The notes beneath the pieces are model-generated. The model worked only from the letters and a program-made list of their open reading frames with translations, made no database searches and had not been told where the DNA came from. Below, in pieces: positions 34,666-42,508 of a DNA stretch of 64,000 nucleotides (the stretch's first letter is position 1; every line of letters begins with the position of its first letter). Source of the DNA: Nitrospirillum sp034427435 (GTDB lineage: Bacteria; Pseudomonadota; Alphaproteobacteria; Azospirillales; Azospirillaceae); the NCBI RefSeq assembly GCF_034427435.1, contig NZ_JAXQNP010000002.1, forward strand, positions 1,860,001 to 1,924,000, read 5' to 3'. A program made the translations under genes and the position numbers.

Positions 34666-35667
34666 ATGCCCGCGCAAGACCCGTCCCAGTCCTCCCCGGT
34701 TCCGGCCGGCACTTCCGCCGGCCTGCCCCCCGTGGCGCCGCGCACCCTCAAGGACCGCGTCCTGGGCGTCACCCGCCGCCTGGGCCTGACGGGCCGGGGC
34801 GGCGTCATCCTGGGCCCTTATGCCTGGCTGGTGCTGTTCTTCTTCATCCCCTTCCTGATCGTGCTCAAGATCAGCGTGGCGGAGCCGGCGGTGGGCATCC
34901 CGCCCTTCACCAAGCTGGTCGAATGGGTGGACGGCGGTCTGGACCTGCATATCCGTTTCAGCGGCTTCCAGGCGCTGTTCGATGACGACCTGTACCTGCT
35001 GGCCTACCTGAACTCGCTGAAGATCGCGTTCGTCTCCACGCTGTGCTGCCTGGTCATCGGCTATCCCATGGCCTATGCCATCGCCACCGCGCCGGAGAAG
35101 CGGCGCGGGCCGTTGCTGATGCTGATCATCCTGCCGTTCTGGACCAGCTTCCTCATCCGCGTGTACGCCTGGATGAGCATCCTCAAGGACGAGGGACTGC
35201 TGAACAACCTGCTGATGGGCCTGGGCATCATCCACGAGCCGCTGAAGATCCTGTACAGCGACCTCGCGGTTTACATCGGCATCACCTATTCCTACCTGCC
35301 CTTCATGATCCTGCCGCTGTACGCGACGCTGGAGAAGATGGACCTCACCCTGCTGGAGGCGGCGGCCGACCTGGGCGCCCGGCCGTGGAAGTCCTTCCTG
35401 ACCATCACCCTGCCGCTGTCGCTGCCGGGCATCGTCGCCGGGTCGCTGCTGGTGTTCATCCCGGCGGTGGGTGAATTCGTCATCCCCTCGCTGCTGGGCG
35501 GGTCCGACACGCTGATGATCGGGCGGGAGCTGTGGAACCTGTTCTTCAACAGCCGTGACTGGCCGTCCGCCTCGGCGGTGGCCATCGCCCTGCTGGCCTT
35601 CCTGGTGGGCCCCATCATGATCTTCCAGCACTTCCAGGGCCGCGACCAGGACAAGGGGGCCGCGTGA
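34666..35667 (+). CDS. potH: Putrescine ABC transporter permease PotH
   Basis: 333-residue inner-membrane permease. After a Pro-rich N-terminus come six transmembrane helices, with the ATPase-coupling loop EAAADLGARPWKSFLTITLP at about residues 232-251. AYAIATAPEKRRGPLLMLI and PFWTSFLIRVYAWM are typical of PotB/PotH. GGGGAG lies before ATG 34666. The stop overlaps the start of potI by one base (TGATG), so the two permeases are coupled. Confidence 0.95.
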   Translation: MPAQDPSQSSPVPAGTSAGLPPVAPRTLKDRVLGVTRRLGLTGRGGVILGPYAWLVLFFFIPFLIVLKISVAEPAVGIPPFTKLVEWVDGGLDLHIRFSGFQALFDDDLYLLAYLNSLKIAFVSTLCCLVIGYPMAYAIATAPEKRRGPLLMLIILPFWTSFLIRVYAWMSILKDEGLLNNLLMGLGIIHEPLKILYSDLAVYIGITYSYLPFMILPLYATLEKMDLTLLEAAADLGARPWKSFLTITLPLSLPGIVAGSLLVFIPAVGEFVIPSLLGGSDTLMIGRELWNLFFNSRDWPSASAVAIALLAFLVGPIMIFQHFQGRDQDKGAA

Positions 35668-36497
35668 TGAAAAAGTCCCGTTTGCCGATGGTCCTGCTGG
35701 GCGTTGGGCTGGCCTTCCTGTACCTGCCCATCGTGCTGCTGGTGGTCTATTCCTTCAACGACAACCGCTCGCTCACCGTTTGGACGGGCTTTTCCCTGCG
35801 CTGGTATCATGAGCTGTTGGCCGACAGCCAGATGCTGGAGGCGGCGTGGCTGTCCTTGCGCATCGCTTTCGCCACCGCCTGCGGCGCCGTCGTGCTGGGC
35901 ACCCTGGCGGGGCTGATGCTGGCGCGGTTCGGCGCGTTCCGCGGCCGGGCCCTGTTCGCCGGCATGATCTCCGCCCCCCTGGTCATGCCCGAGGTCATCA
36001 TGGGCCTGGCCCTGCTGCTGCTGTTCGTCAGCGCGGAACAGCTGATCGGCTGGCCGGCGGGGCGCGGCGTGCTGACCATCGTCCTGGCCCACATCACCTT
36101 CACCATGTCCTTCGTGGCCGTGGTCATCCAGTCGCGCCTGGTCAGCATGGACGTCTCGCTGGAGGAGGCGGCGATGGATCTCGGCGCCCGCCCGGCCAAG
36201 GTGTTCTTCGTCATCACCCTGCCCATCATCGCGCCCGCCATCGTCTCCGGCTGGCTGCTGGCCTTCACCCTGTCGCTGGACGATCTGGTCATCACCAGCT
36301 TCGTCTCCGGCCCCGGCTCCACCACCTTGCCGATGATCGTGTTCTCGTCCATCCGCCTGGGGCTGAAGCCGGAAATCAACGCGCTGGCCACCATCGTGGT
36401 GGCGGTGGTGGCCACGGGCATCGCCCTGGCCGGCTTCCTGGAGGCCCGCCGCGCCCGCATCCGCGAGCGCGAGGAAAGCCAGGCGGGGCGGGTCTAG
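35667..36497 (+). CDS. potI: Putrescine ABC transporter permease PotI
   Basis: 276-residue inner-membrane permease with six transmembrane helices. The N-terminal VLLVVYSFNDNRSLTVWTGF is typical of PotC/PotI, and the coupling loop is EEAAMDLGARPAKVFFVITL. It forms the membrane channel with PotH. ATG 35667 overlaps the potH stop; GTG 35664 is in frame just before. A long hairpin downstream ends the potFGHI unit. Confidence 0.94.
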   Translation: MKKSRLPMVLLGVGLAFLYLPIVLLVVYSFNDNRSLTVWTGFSLRWYHELLADSQMLEAAWLSLRIAFATACGAVVLGTLAGLMLARFGAFRGRALFAGMISAPLVMPEVIMGLALLLLFVSAEQLIGWPAGRGVLTIVLAHITFTMSFVAVVIQSRLVSMDVSLEEAAMDLGARPAKVFFVITLPIIAPAIVSGWLLAFTLSLDDLVITSFVSGPGSTTLPMIVFSSIRLGLKPEINALATIVVAVVATGIALAGFLEARRARIREREESQAGRV

Positions 36498-36502
36498 CCC
36501 CT

Positions 36503-36600
36503 AGAGCGGATCGCCCGAAGGTGGAATCCCCTTTGGGCGTGAAGCTGCTGGTGATCAGGCTCAGCGAGAGCCGTCTGCGTTCGATTTAACGCAGACGGCT
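36503..36600 (+). terminator. Terminator hairpin and possible repeated intergenic element after potI
   Basis: AGCCGTCTGCGTT (36569-36581) pairs perfectly with AACGCAGACGGCT (36588-36600) around CGATTT. The preceding stretch starts AGAGCGGATCGCCCGAAGG and holds a smaller imperfect hairpin (CCCGAAGG... CCTTTGGG). Its style is that of dispersed alphaproteobacterial intergenic elements, but no second copy was found in this window. Confidence 0.55.
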
Positions 36601-36691
36601 TTAGCGCCGATTGCCAGCCCGCCATCCAGGCGGAATACTCTTCTTTCCTGACAGGCCGCCCCGCTCCGGGGCGGTGGCGGAGCGGAAGCCC

Positions 36692-37720
36692 ATGACCTTC
36701 ACCCCCGGTTCCCCCGCTGCGGCGGGTTTCGTCATGCCCGGCGAGTGGCATCCCCACGACCGTTGCTGGATGGCTTGGCCCAACCGGGCGGAGACCTTCC
36801 CCAACGGCCTGGATGCGGCGCGCCAGGCCTATGCCGCCGTGGCCAAGGCCATCGCGCAGTTCGAGCCGGTGACCATCGTGGCGCCCCCAGGGGAGGTGGC
36901 CGACGCCTCCATCCTGTGTTCCGGCGCGCCGGTCAGTGTCATCCCGGTGCCTCTGTCGGACAGCTGGCTGCGCGACAACGGCCCCAGCTTCGTCATCGAC
37001 GGCAAGGGCGGCATCGGCGGCGTGGACTGGGACTTCAACGCCTGGGGCCGCAACTATGAGGATTTCCAGGCTGACACCCAGGTGGCGGCGGAAATCCTGA
37101 AGGGCTTGGGACTTCCCCGTTTCAAGGCGCCGCTGATCATGGAGGGCGGCTCCTTCCATGTGGATGGCGAGGGCACCCTGATCACCACCGAGGAATGCCT
37201 ACTGAACCCCAACCGCAATCCCGGCCTGACGCGGGGCGAGATCGAGGGTCACCTGCGCGACTTCCTGGGCGTGCGCCAGATCATCTGGCTGGGCCGGGGC
37301 TATGAGCAGGATGAGACCGACGGCCATATCGATGAGATCGCCTGTTTCATCCGCCCCGGCTTGGTGCTGGCCATGACCACGGACGACCCGGACGATCCCA
37401 ACTTCGATACCTTCCAGGACAATATCGAGCGGCTGTCCATGGCCACCGACGCCATGGGCCGTGAGCTGGACATCGTCACCCTGCGTACGCCGGCGCGCCA
37501 GGAACAGGATGGCGTGCGCCTAACCCTGTCCTACACCAACTTTTACCTGGCCAACGGCGGCGTGGTCCTGCCCGCCTTCGAGGACCCCATGGACGCGGAA
37601 GCCGCCAAGCTGTTCAGCCGCCTCTACCCCGATCGCCAGATCGTCCAGGTCCCGGCGCTGGACATCGTGCGCGGCGGCGGCGGCATCCACTGCATCACCC
37701 AGCAGCAGCCCAAGCCCTGA
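36692..37720 (+). CDS. aguA: Agmatine deiminase
   Basis: 342-residue cytosolic enzyme converting agmatine to N-carbamoylputrescine and ammonia, feeding putrescine pools. Motifs are WHPHDRCWMAWPNR, DSWLRDNGPSF, ALLIMEGG-like (PLIMEGGSFHVDGEGT), WLGRGYEQDETDGHID and the catalytic Cys in GGGGIHCITQQQP close to the C-terminus. GGAG/GGAAG precede ATG 36692. It follows the putrescine importer on the same strand after a terminator. The next step enzyme, N-carbamoylputrescine amidohydrolase (AguB), is not in the window. Confidence 0.96.
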   Translation: MTFTPGSPAAAGFVMPGEWHPHDRCWMAWPNRAETFPNGLDAARQAYAAVAKAIAQFEPVTIVAPPGEVADASILCSGAPVSVIPVPLSDSWLRDNGPSFVIDGKGGIGGVDWDFNAWGRNYEDFQADTQVAAEILKGLGLPRFKAPLIMEGGSFHVDGEGTLITTEECLLNPNRNPGLTRGEIEGHLRDFLGVRQIIWLGRGYEQDETDGHIDEIACFIRPGLVLAMTTDDPDDPNFDTFQDNIERLSMATDAMGRELDIVTLRTPARQEQDGVRLTLSYTNFYLANGGVVLPAFEDPMDAEAAKLFSRLYPDRQIVQVPALDIVRGGGGIHCITQQQPKP

Positions 37721-37762
37721 GTATCCGCAGCTTGGAGCAGGCATTGCTGCGAGTTGTTAAAC

Positions 37763-37821
37763 GCCCCCCCAGCCGCTGTCCTGGCCGGGGGGCACACGCA
37801 ACCCTGTTGGTGGTCAGGGTT
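37763..37821. terminator. Paired hairpins between convergent aguA and tyrosinase genes
   Basis: Two inverted repeats lie between the converging genes. One is a G/C stem with arms at about 37763-37769 and 37787-37793. The other is AACCCTG (37800-37806) with CAGGGTT (37815-37821). Neither has a clear T-run, so termination is inferred from position. Confidence 0.4.
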
Positions 37822-37825
37822 GTGA

Positions 37826-39478
37826 TCAGGATAGAAGCTGAACTGCGCTGATGGTCAGCAACGGCAGATCGTCTCCGTCCGGGGCGGCGCCGGCGGGAAG
37901 AATTGAGATGGTGATCTTCTCACCCGTCCATATTTTCTTGTTCTGCTGTTCGACCAGAATATCGAGAATGCTATAGGTGAAATCGGTGCTGCCGCCATGG
38001 CCGTCGTGATCATGGGCGCCGGTCTTCGGTGTGCCAACGATGCGGCTGCCGGCCTTGAACAGACTAATGGGGCCGACAAAGTAGGGGCCGACCACATCTG
38101 CCTGGTCCACTGAAGGAAGATTGATAAAGACATAGAGTGGCCCGTCCGGTCGGCGTTGCACTGTGACGCCCTTCAGGAGCAGGTTCGCCGGCAGCGCCTT
38201 ACCCTTGGTGTCCGGAAGTTCGATGTAGGCGCCGGCGGCCGGCACAGCAACGTTGGCCGCTTCGCTAAGCAATACCTTGGTCTTGCCCCCTTCCACACTC
38301 TGCTCCTGCCGAGCAAGTCCAGGACCGGCGATGGGCGGTATTGGAGCCAGCTTGTCATAGGAATAGTATTTCTGGTAATCCAGCGCGCTCTGCGGGCCCA
38401 CTGTAACCAACTTGCCATCGCCGCCGACAAAGCTGAACTGCTTCTGCAACCACTGTGCCTCATCGGGCCAGTTTTTTGTGCCCTTTCCCGGCGACGCGAA
38501 GTTGATCTTCTGTTGCCCGGCAGCCCCGTTCTGCCAGCTCGCCCACAAATGATCGATTTGACAATGATGGGCATAGAAGATGGGGTCTTGGGCGGCGGTC
38601 GGCACGTTGCCCATCAGCCCGCCCACGCCATCATGAACATTATCGTGAGGCTGGGTTTCCGTGCGCCCAGTATATCCGTAATCGTACCATTCGATCGCGG
38701 GCGGGAAGTGTAGCTGGCTGCCGGTGTCGGCCGGGTAATAACGCGGCGCGGTCAGGGAGGGGTTATAGTCCACCTGGGACCAGGCCATGTAGCCGCCCTC
38801 GTTCATCGGCTGGGTCTGTTGCTTAACCTTGGTTTCATTTGGATTGTGGAAACCCATGCCGCGGAGGCATTCGAACAGCGGGCTGTGCGAATGGCGAAAT
38901 TCTTCCGGCAATTGCAGCGAGTTTCCATCGTTGCTTGCATAATCCCAGTAGGGGAGGGCAAAGCTGGAATCTTGCAGTACAGTCTGAATGATCTGCTCGA
39001 AATAATACATGTACCAACGATGCCAGGGCAGGAACCAGGGGCTGCCATGTGGGCACGTCGACCAGCAAGCCAGCGCTTGCTCCCGCCACTTTTTATGTTC
39101 CGGATTCTTGGGGTCGGAGCCGTAGAAGCTATTCACCCGGTCGATGAATTCTGGGGAACCGTTGGTCAGGCCGGGGGACTGGTCATCCAATCCGTTTATC
39201 GGGCAGGAATGGATATAGGCCTGGAAAGTCCAACTGGTGGGGGCTGGTGGGTAATTGTACTTCGGATCTTTCATGATCTTGACGGCGTGGGCATACTTCC
39301 GCAGCGCTTCTTTGCCTTCCTCCGAATAGACACTGTACCGCTTCAGCATCTGGCGAGGGTTTTCGGCAGCCCTGGAAGCGCCAAGGGTCGCAGTGCCCAG
39401 GGCAGCGGCGCCCAAGGCGGCGGCGCCGGTTTTCAAGACGAAGCGACGGCTGGTGGCGGGTAACAATGGATACGACAT
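37826..39478 (-). CDS. Tat-exported tyrosinase/polyphenol oxidase
   Basis: 550-residue type-3 copper oxidase acting on phenols (melanin or quinone formation). A Tat signal (SRRFVLKTGAAALGAAALG) predicts folded export. CuA histidines lie in YIHSCP, TCPHGSPW and PWHRWY. The Cys-Pro-His may form the Cys-His thioether known in related enzymes. CuB histidines lie in PHDNVHDGVGG and DPIFYAHHCQIDHLW. A C-terminal domain follows (PYFVGPISLFKAG), as in plant-type polyphenol oxidases. Codon use is visibly less GC-rich than its neighbours. It is flanked by aguA 3'-end sequences on both sides, suggesting acquisition. No caddie copper protein is adjacent. Confidence 0.93.
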   Translation of the reverse strand: MSYPLLPATSRRFVLKTGAAALGAAALGTATLGASRAAENPRQMLKRYSVYSEEGKEALRKYAHAVKIMKDPKYNYPPAPTSWTFQAYIHSCPINGLDDQSPGLTNGSPEFIDRVNSFYGSDPKNPEHKKWREQALACWSTCPHGSPWFLPWHRWYMYYFEQIIQTVLQDSSFALPYWDYASNDGNSLQLPEEFRHSHSPLFECLRGMGFHNPNETKVKQQTQPMNEGGYMAWSQVDYNPSLTAPRYYPADTGSQLHFPPAIEWYDYGYTGRTETQPHDNVHDGVGGLMGNVPTAAQDPIFYAHHCQIDHLWASWQNGAAGQQKINFASPGKGTKNWPDEAQWLQKQFSFVGGDGKLVTVGPQSALDYQKYYSYDKLAPIPPIAGPGLARQEQSVEGGKTKVLLSEAANVAVPAAGAYIELPDTKGKALPANLLLKGVTVQRRPDGPLYVFINLPSVDQADVVGPYFVGPISLFKAGSRIVGTPKTGAHDHDGHGGSTDFTYSILDILVEQQNKKIWTGEKITISILPAGAAPDGDDLPLLTISAVQLLS

Positions 39479-39813
39479 GGAGCAACTCCCGGATGAAAGA
39501 CGTCCGGTGGTATGGTGCTTTAAATTGATCGGAAAGGCATCAGATCAAATCTGATTAGCAATATCTTGGAAAAAGCACCGATAAAGAGTAATCAACCTAC
39601 GGTTATACGACCTTTAAGTGTTAATTCTTGTTAACCTTATCATGCCTGTCGTCCCCTGGGGCGCTATGTCGAAGGATCAGATCCTCCGCTCCCCCCCAGC
39701 GTCTGCTACGACTATTGGCGGTTGAGCGGCGCCGGTATCCACTGTATCCCCCAGCAGCCCCGCGCCCCTGATGATGGGGCGCGGTACCGTCCGGTCGGCT
39801 TGGGCGCCGCGGC
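39479..39813. other. AT-rich upstream region of tyrosinase with aguA 3'-end remnant
   Basis: This 335-bp region is AT-rich at 39480-39650, probably holding the tyrosinase promoter. At 39734-39757 it carries 24 bp that match the end of aguA (37682-37705) at 21 positions and encode GIHCIPQQ in frame. A CGCGCCCC/GGGGCGCG hairpin (39761-39783) follows and may terminate the minus-strand gene at 39814. Confidence 0.6.
39734..39757 (+). pseudogene. Remnant of an agmatine deiminase 3' end
   Basis: In frame the segment around 39727-39762 reads Gly-Ala-Gly-Ile-His-Cys-Ile-Pro-Gln-Gln-Pro, the catalytic-Cys signature found at the AguA C-terminus. Two of the three mismatches to the intact aguA copy are silent third-position changes. 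Similarity stops upstream, so only the tail is present. Confidence 0.5.
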
Positions 39814-40149
39814 TCAGTTGCTGCTGAGCTGGGCCTGGGCCAGGGCGCCGTTGAGGTTGGCGACGCAGCGGTCGAAGGCGGGGGAGCCTTCGGTCAGGCC
39901 GGCCTCGCTGCAGGCGGTCTGGCAGCGCTCCGCGTGCATCTTCTTGGTGGCGCTCAGGGTGTCTTTCAGGCTGGCGACGCAGGCGGCGTAGAGGCTGTCG
40001 TTGGGGCCGACGTGCAGGGCGTCCTGGCAGGCGCGGTCGATGGAGGGGTGGACGGTGACCGTTTGCACGGCGTCGGCGGCCAGGGCCGGCTGCGCGCCCA
40101 GGGTAAGCAGGGCGCACAGGGAGAGGAGGGCGGCGGATGATTTCAACAT
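39814..40149 (-). CDS. Small secreted cysteine-motif protein, copy A
   Basis: 111-residue exported protein. Signal peptide MLKSSAALLSLCALLTLGAQ ends ALA before ADAVQ. The mature part has two similar halves: AC-x11-SLYAACVASL and AC-x10-SPAFDRCVANL, each a Cys, a short loop, an aromatic residue, then Cys-Val-Ala-x-Leu. Five mature cysteines are present. Start ATG 40149 has AAGGAG upstream. It is paralogous to the protein at 41470, with the bestrophin-like gene between them. Function is unknown; a disulfide-linked helical hairpin in the periplasm is inferred. Confidence 0.75.
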   Translation of the reverse strand: MLKSSAALLSLCALLTLGAQPALAADAVQTVTVHPSIDRACQDALHVGPNDSLYAACVASLKDTLSATKKMHAERCQTACSEAGLTEGSPAFDRCVANLNGALAQAQLSSN

Positions 40150-40480
40150 ATCATGATCTCCTTGAAGGTCCGGTAAGGGGTTCATGCGCGGATATCGGCG
40201 GCGCACGCGGTCTGTGCACCCTTTGTATGGGTGGCGGCCTCGGCGGGATTGGACAGTCCTGCTGTTTCTTGAAAATTCACTGATGTTATTTCTGTGATTA
40301 TTTGAATGGTCTTGCAGTATTTTCATATTCTTGTTGTCGCCAGGCCAGGCGGCGTCCTGACGGATGCCAGCCGCCTGTTTTTGCGTTTGGATTTGGCGGC
40401 GCCCCGGGCGCATGGTCCACAACGCCGCCGGCCCCTTTCAACCCACAAGGCCGATGGCCTTTGTTGAGGGAAGTGGCGCC
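40150..40480. other. Divergent intergenic region, cysteine-motif gene and bestrophin gene
   Basis: A 331-bp region with an AT-rich core near 40265-40340 that should hold both promoters. No clear operator was seen. In-frame sequence upstream of the bestrophin start lacks a ribosome site. Confidence 0.4.
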
Positions 40481-41413
40481 ATGATCGTCCGGGACCGGCC
40501 CGGCCTGCTGCGGCTGTTCTTCATCCTGCGCGGCTCCATCATCCTGCGCATCCTGCCGCAGGTGCTGGTGATCCTGGCGCTGTCCATGCTGGTGGTCTGG
40601 GTGCGGGGCAGCCATCCCGGCTGGGCGCCCGCCTTCAATGGCGCGCCCTTCGCCCTGCTGGGCATCGCGCTGTCGGTCTTCCTCGGCTTCCGCAACAACG
40701 CCTGCTATGACCGCTGGTGGGAGGCACGCAAGGATTGGGGGCAACTGCTCACCACCGTGCGCGACCTGGGCCGCCAGACCCTGATCCTGGAGAGGGACGG
40801 CCAAGGGGAGAGGGAGCCCCGGGCCGCGCGGCGCCAATTGCTGCGCCTGGCCATGGCCTTCGGCCATGCCTGCGTCTGCCATCTGCGGCCGGGCGGCGAC
40901 CTGACCAAGCCCCGCCGCTTCCTGTCGGCCAGCCAGTTGGCGGGGTTCGAGGCGTCCCGCAATCGGCCGGATTATCTGCTGCGTCAGATGGGCCAGGTGC
41001 TGGCGGACCTGCTGGCGGGCGGGCACCTCAGCGACATCCAGTACGGAGTGCTGGATGGCACACTGGGCCGCCTGTCGGCCGTCCTGGCGGCGTGCGAGCG
41101 CATCCGCAACACGCCGGTGCCCTTCGCCTACACCCTGCTGTTGCACCGCACGGCCTACCTGTTCTGTTTCCTGCTGCCCTTCGGTTTCGCCGACGTGCTG
41201 CACTGGGGCACGCCGGTCATCACCGCCCTGGTGGCCTATACCTTCTTCGGCCTCGATGCCCTGGGGGATGAGTTGGAGGACCCGTTCGGGACCCAGGCCA
41301 ACGCCCTGCCCATCGAGGCGCTGGCCGACACCATCGAGATCAACCTGCGCGAGGCGCTGGGGGAGACCGATCTGCCACCCCTGCCACAACCCAATCGGCA
41401 TGTGCTGATGTGA
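40481..41413 (+). CDS. Bestrophin-family channel protein
   Basis: 310-residue inner-membrane protein of the bestrophin/UPF0187 (YneE) family, which forms pentameric anion or cation channels in bacteria. Family signatures are ALSVFLGFRNNACYDRWWEA, RKDWGQL, LHRTAYLFCFLLPFGF and DALGDELEDPFGTQANALP, the last being the conserved acidic stretch. About four transmembrane helices are visible. ATG 40481 (MIVRDRP) follows GAGGGAAG. It lies between two paralogous secreted cysteine-motif genes on the other strand. Confidence 0.92.
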   Translation: MIVRDRPGLLRLFFILRGSIILRILPQVLVILALSMLVVWVRGSHPGWAPAFNGAPFALLGIALSVFLGFRNNACYDRWWEARKDWGQLLTTVRDLGRQTLILERDGQGEREPRAARRQLLRLAMAFGHACVCHLRPGGDLTKPRRFLSASQLAGFEASRNRPDYLLRQMGQVLADLLAGGHLSDIQYGVLDGTLGRLSAVLAACERIRNTPVPFAYTLLLHRTAYLFCFLLPFGFADVLHWGTPVITALVAYTFFGLDALGDELEDPFGTQANALPIEALADTIEINLREALGETDLPPLPQPNRHVLM

Positions 41414-41469
41414 GCATCGGCCCGCGCCCCGTCTTGGCGCGGGCCGATGGTGGCTTGGGCTCACCACCG

Positions 41470-41829
41470 TCAGTTGGGGGCCAGCCGGGCTTGGTCCAAG
41501 GCGCCCTCCAGCGAGGCGACGCACCGCGCGAAGTCGGCGCTGCCCGGTGCCGTTCCGACCTCGGCGCAGGCGCGGCCCGCGGGCATCGGGGACAGGTCGT
41601 GGAACGGCGCGGCGGTCGCGGCCTGGGTCAGGGTGGTGACGCAGGCGGCGTAATCGGTGTCATTGACCGTCAGGCCCAGGGTCTGCTGGCAGGCGTGCCG
41701 GACGGCGGTGCCGGCCAGGGTGGCCGCGATGGCCGGCGGTGCCGCGAAAGCCGACGGGGCCAGGGACAGGGTGCCTATCACGAGGGTGGCGGCGACTTTG
41801 CGCAACAGGGACAGATTCCGGATGATCAT
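41470..41829 (-). CDS. Small secreted cysteine-motif protein, copy B
   Basis: 119-residue exported protein. After MIIRNLSLLRKVAATLVIG the signal peptide ends AFA before APPAI. The mature part repeats the pattern of copy A: AC-x11-TDYAACVTTL and AC-x10-SADFARCVASLEGAL, with four cysteines. Its end EGALDQARLAPN parallels NGALAQAQLSSN of copy A. ATG 41829 has AAGGAG upstream; the frame is open to 41907 but without a signal. It is convergent with the bestrophin-like gene (57-bp gap). Confidence 0.75.
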   Translation of the reverse strand: MIIRNLSLLRKVAATLVIGTLSLAPSAFAAPPAIAATLAGTAVRHACQQTLGLTVNDTDYAACVTTLTQAATAAPFHDLSPMPAGRACAEVGTAPGSADFARCVASLEGALDQARLAPN

Positions 41830-41974
41830 GGTCTGAGCTCCTTTATTTCGGCATTGGGGGAAGAATTTCTCGTCCCCGACTGGGGATGCCGATAAGACGC
41901 CAGCCATTGGGATTTATTCCCGTCATCTGATCTTTTTTTGGGGGCTTTGTGAAAGTTGTGGAAAGGGGGCCGCC

Positions 41975-42433
41975 TCAGTCCTGCGTGGGGCCGTCGACGT
42001 GGGCGCGAATATTATACGCCTGCACCGTCCACCCGCCCTCATTCATGCGCAGCGCTTCCACACGCCGGTTGTCGGGCAGGGTGTCGAAGCCGCTTTCCGT
42101 GATGGTCAGCAGGGTGCCGCCGTTCCGCTCCTCCAGCGTGAATTCCACCAGGGTCGGCGTCTCGCCGGAATAATCCTTTTCCGGATCCACGGCGTAGGGA
42201 TGCCAGGTGAAGGAGAACAGGCGCGGTTCTTCCATCCGGACGACGGTGGCCCGCCACCGTACATGCTCATAGCCCGGACGGGTGATGAGGCCCGTGGCCT
42301 CCTGGCCGGGTACGAAGGGGCCGTCCAGCTTCACCCGGAACCAGGCGCCGAATTCCTCAGGATCGGTCAGCGCCCGCCAGACGCGGTCCACCGGCGCCTT
42401 CAGTTCGATGTGCTTGCGGATGTGATCGGTCAT
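41975..42433 (-). CDS. SRPBCC/AHSA1-domain protein
   Basis: 152-residue protein of the START-like AHSA1 family. It begins with the typical strand and helix (IELKAPVDRVWRALTDPEEF, then WFRVKLDGPF) and continues with VRWRATVVRMEEPRLFSFTW, FTLEERNGGTLLTITESGF and a C-terminal helix. These proteins have a hydrophobic cavity; most bacterial members are uncharacterised. It is cytosolic and monocistronic by layout. No ligand can be inferred. Confidence 0.9.
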   Translation of the reverse strand: MTDHIRKHIELKAPVDRVWRALTDPEEFGAWFRVKLDGPFVPGQEATGLITRPGYEHVRWRATVVRMEEPRLFSFTWHPYAVDPEKDYSGETPTLVEFTLEERNGGTLLTITESGFDTLPDNRRVEALRMNEGGWTVQAYNIRAHVDGPTQD

Positions 42434-42508
42434 TTGGGGGGCGACCTCCTGGCCCAGCCCCTATAAGACTTGAGGCGGTGTTTGGTTCGCCGCCATGCCC
42501 GCGAAATC

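Noticed and set aside
39722..39991. Plus-strand 89-codon frame beginning with the AguA-like tail
   Set aside because: Only the first dozen residues resemble AguA; the rest is antisense to the secreted cysteine-motif gene. Treated as a remnant, not a gene.
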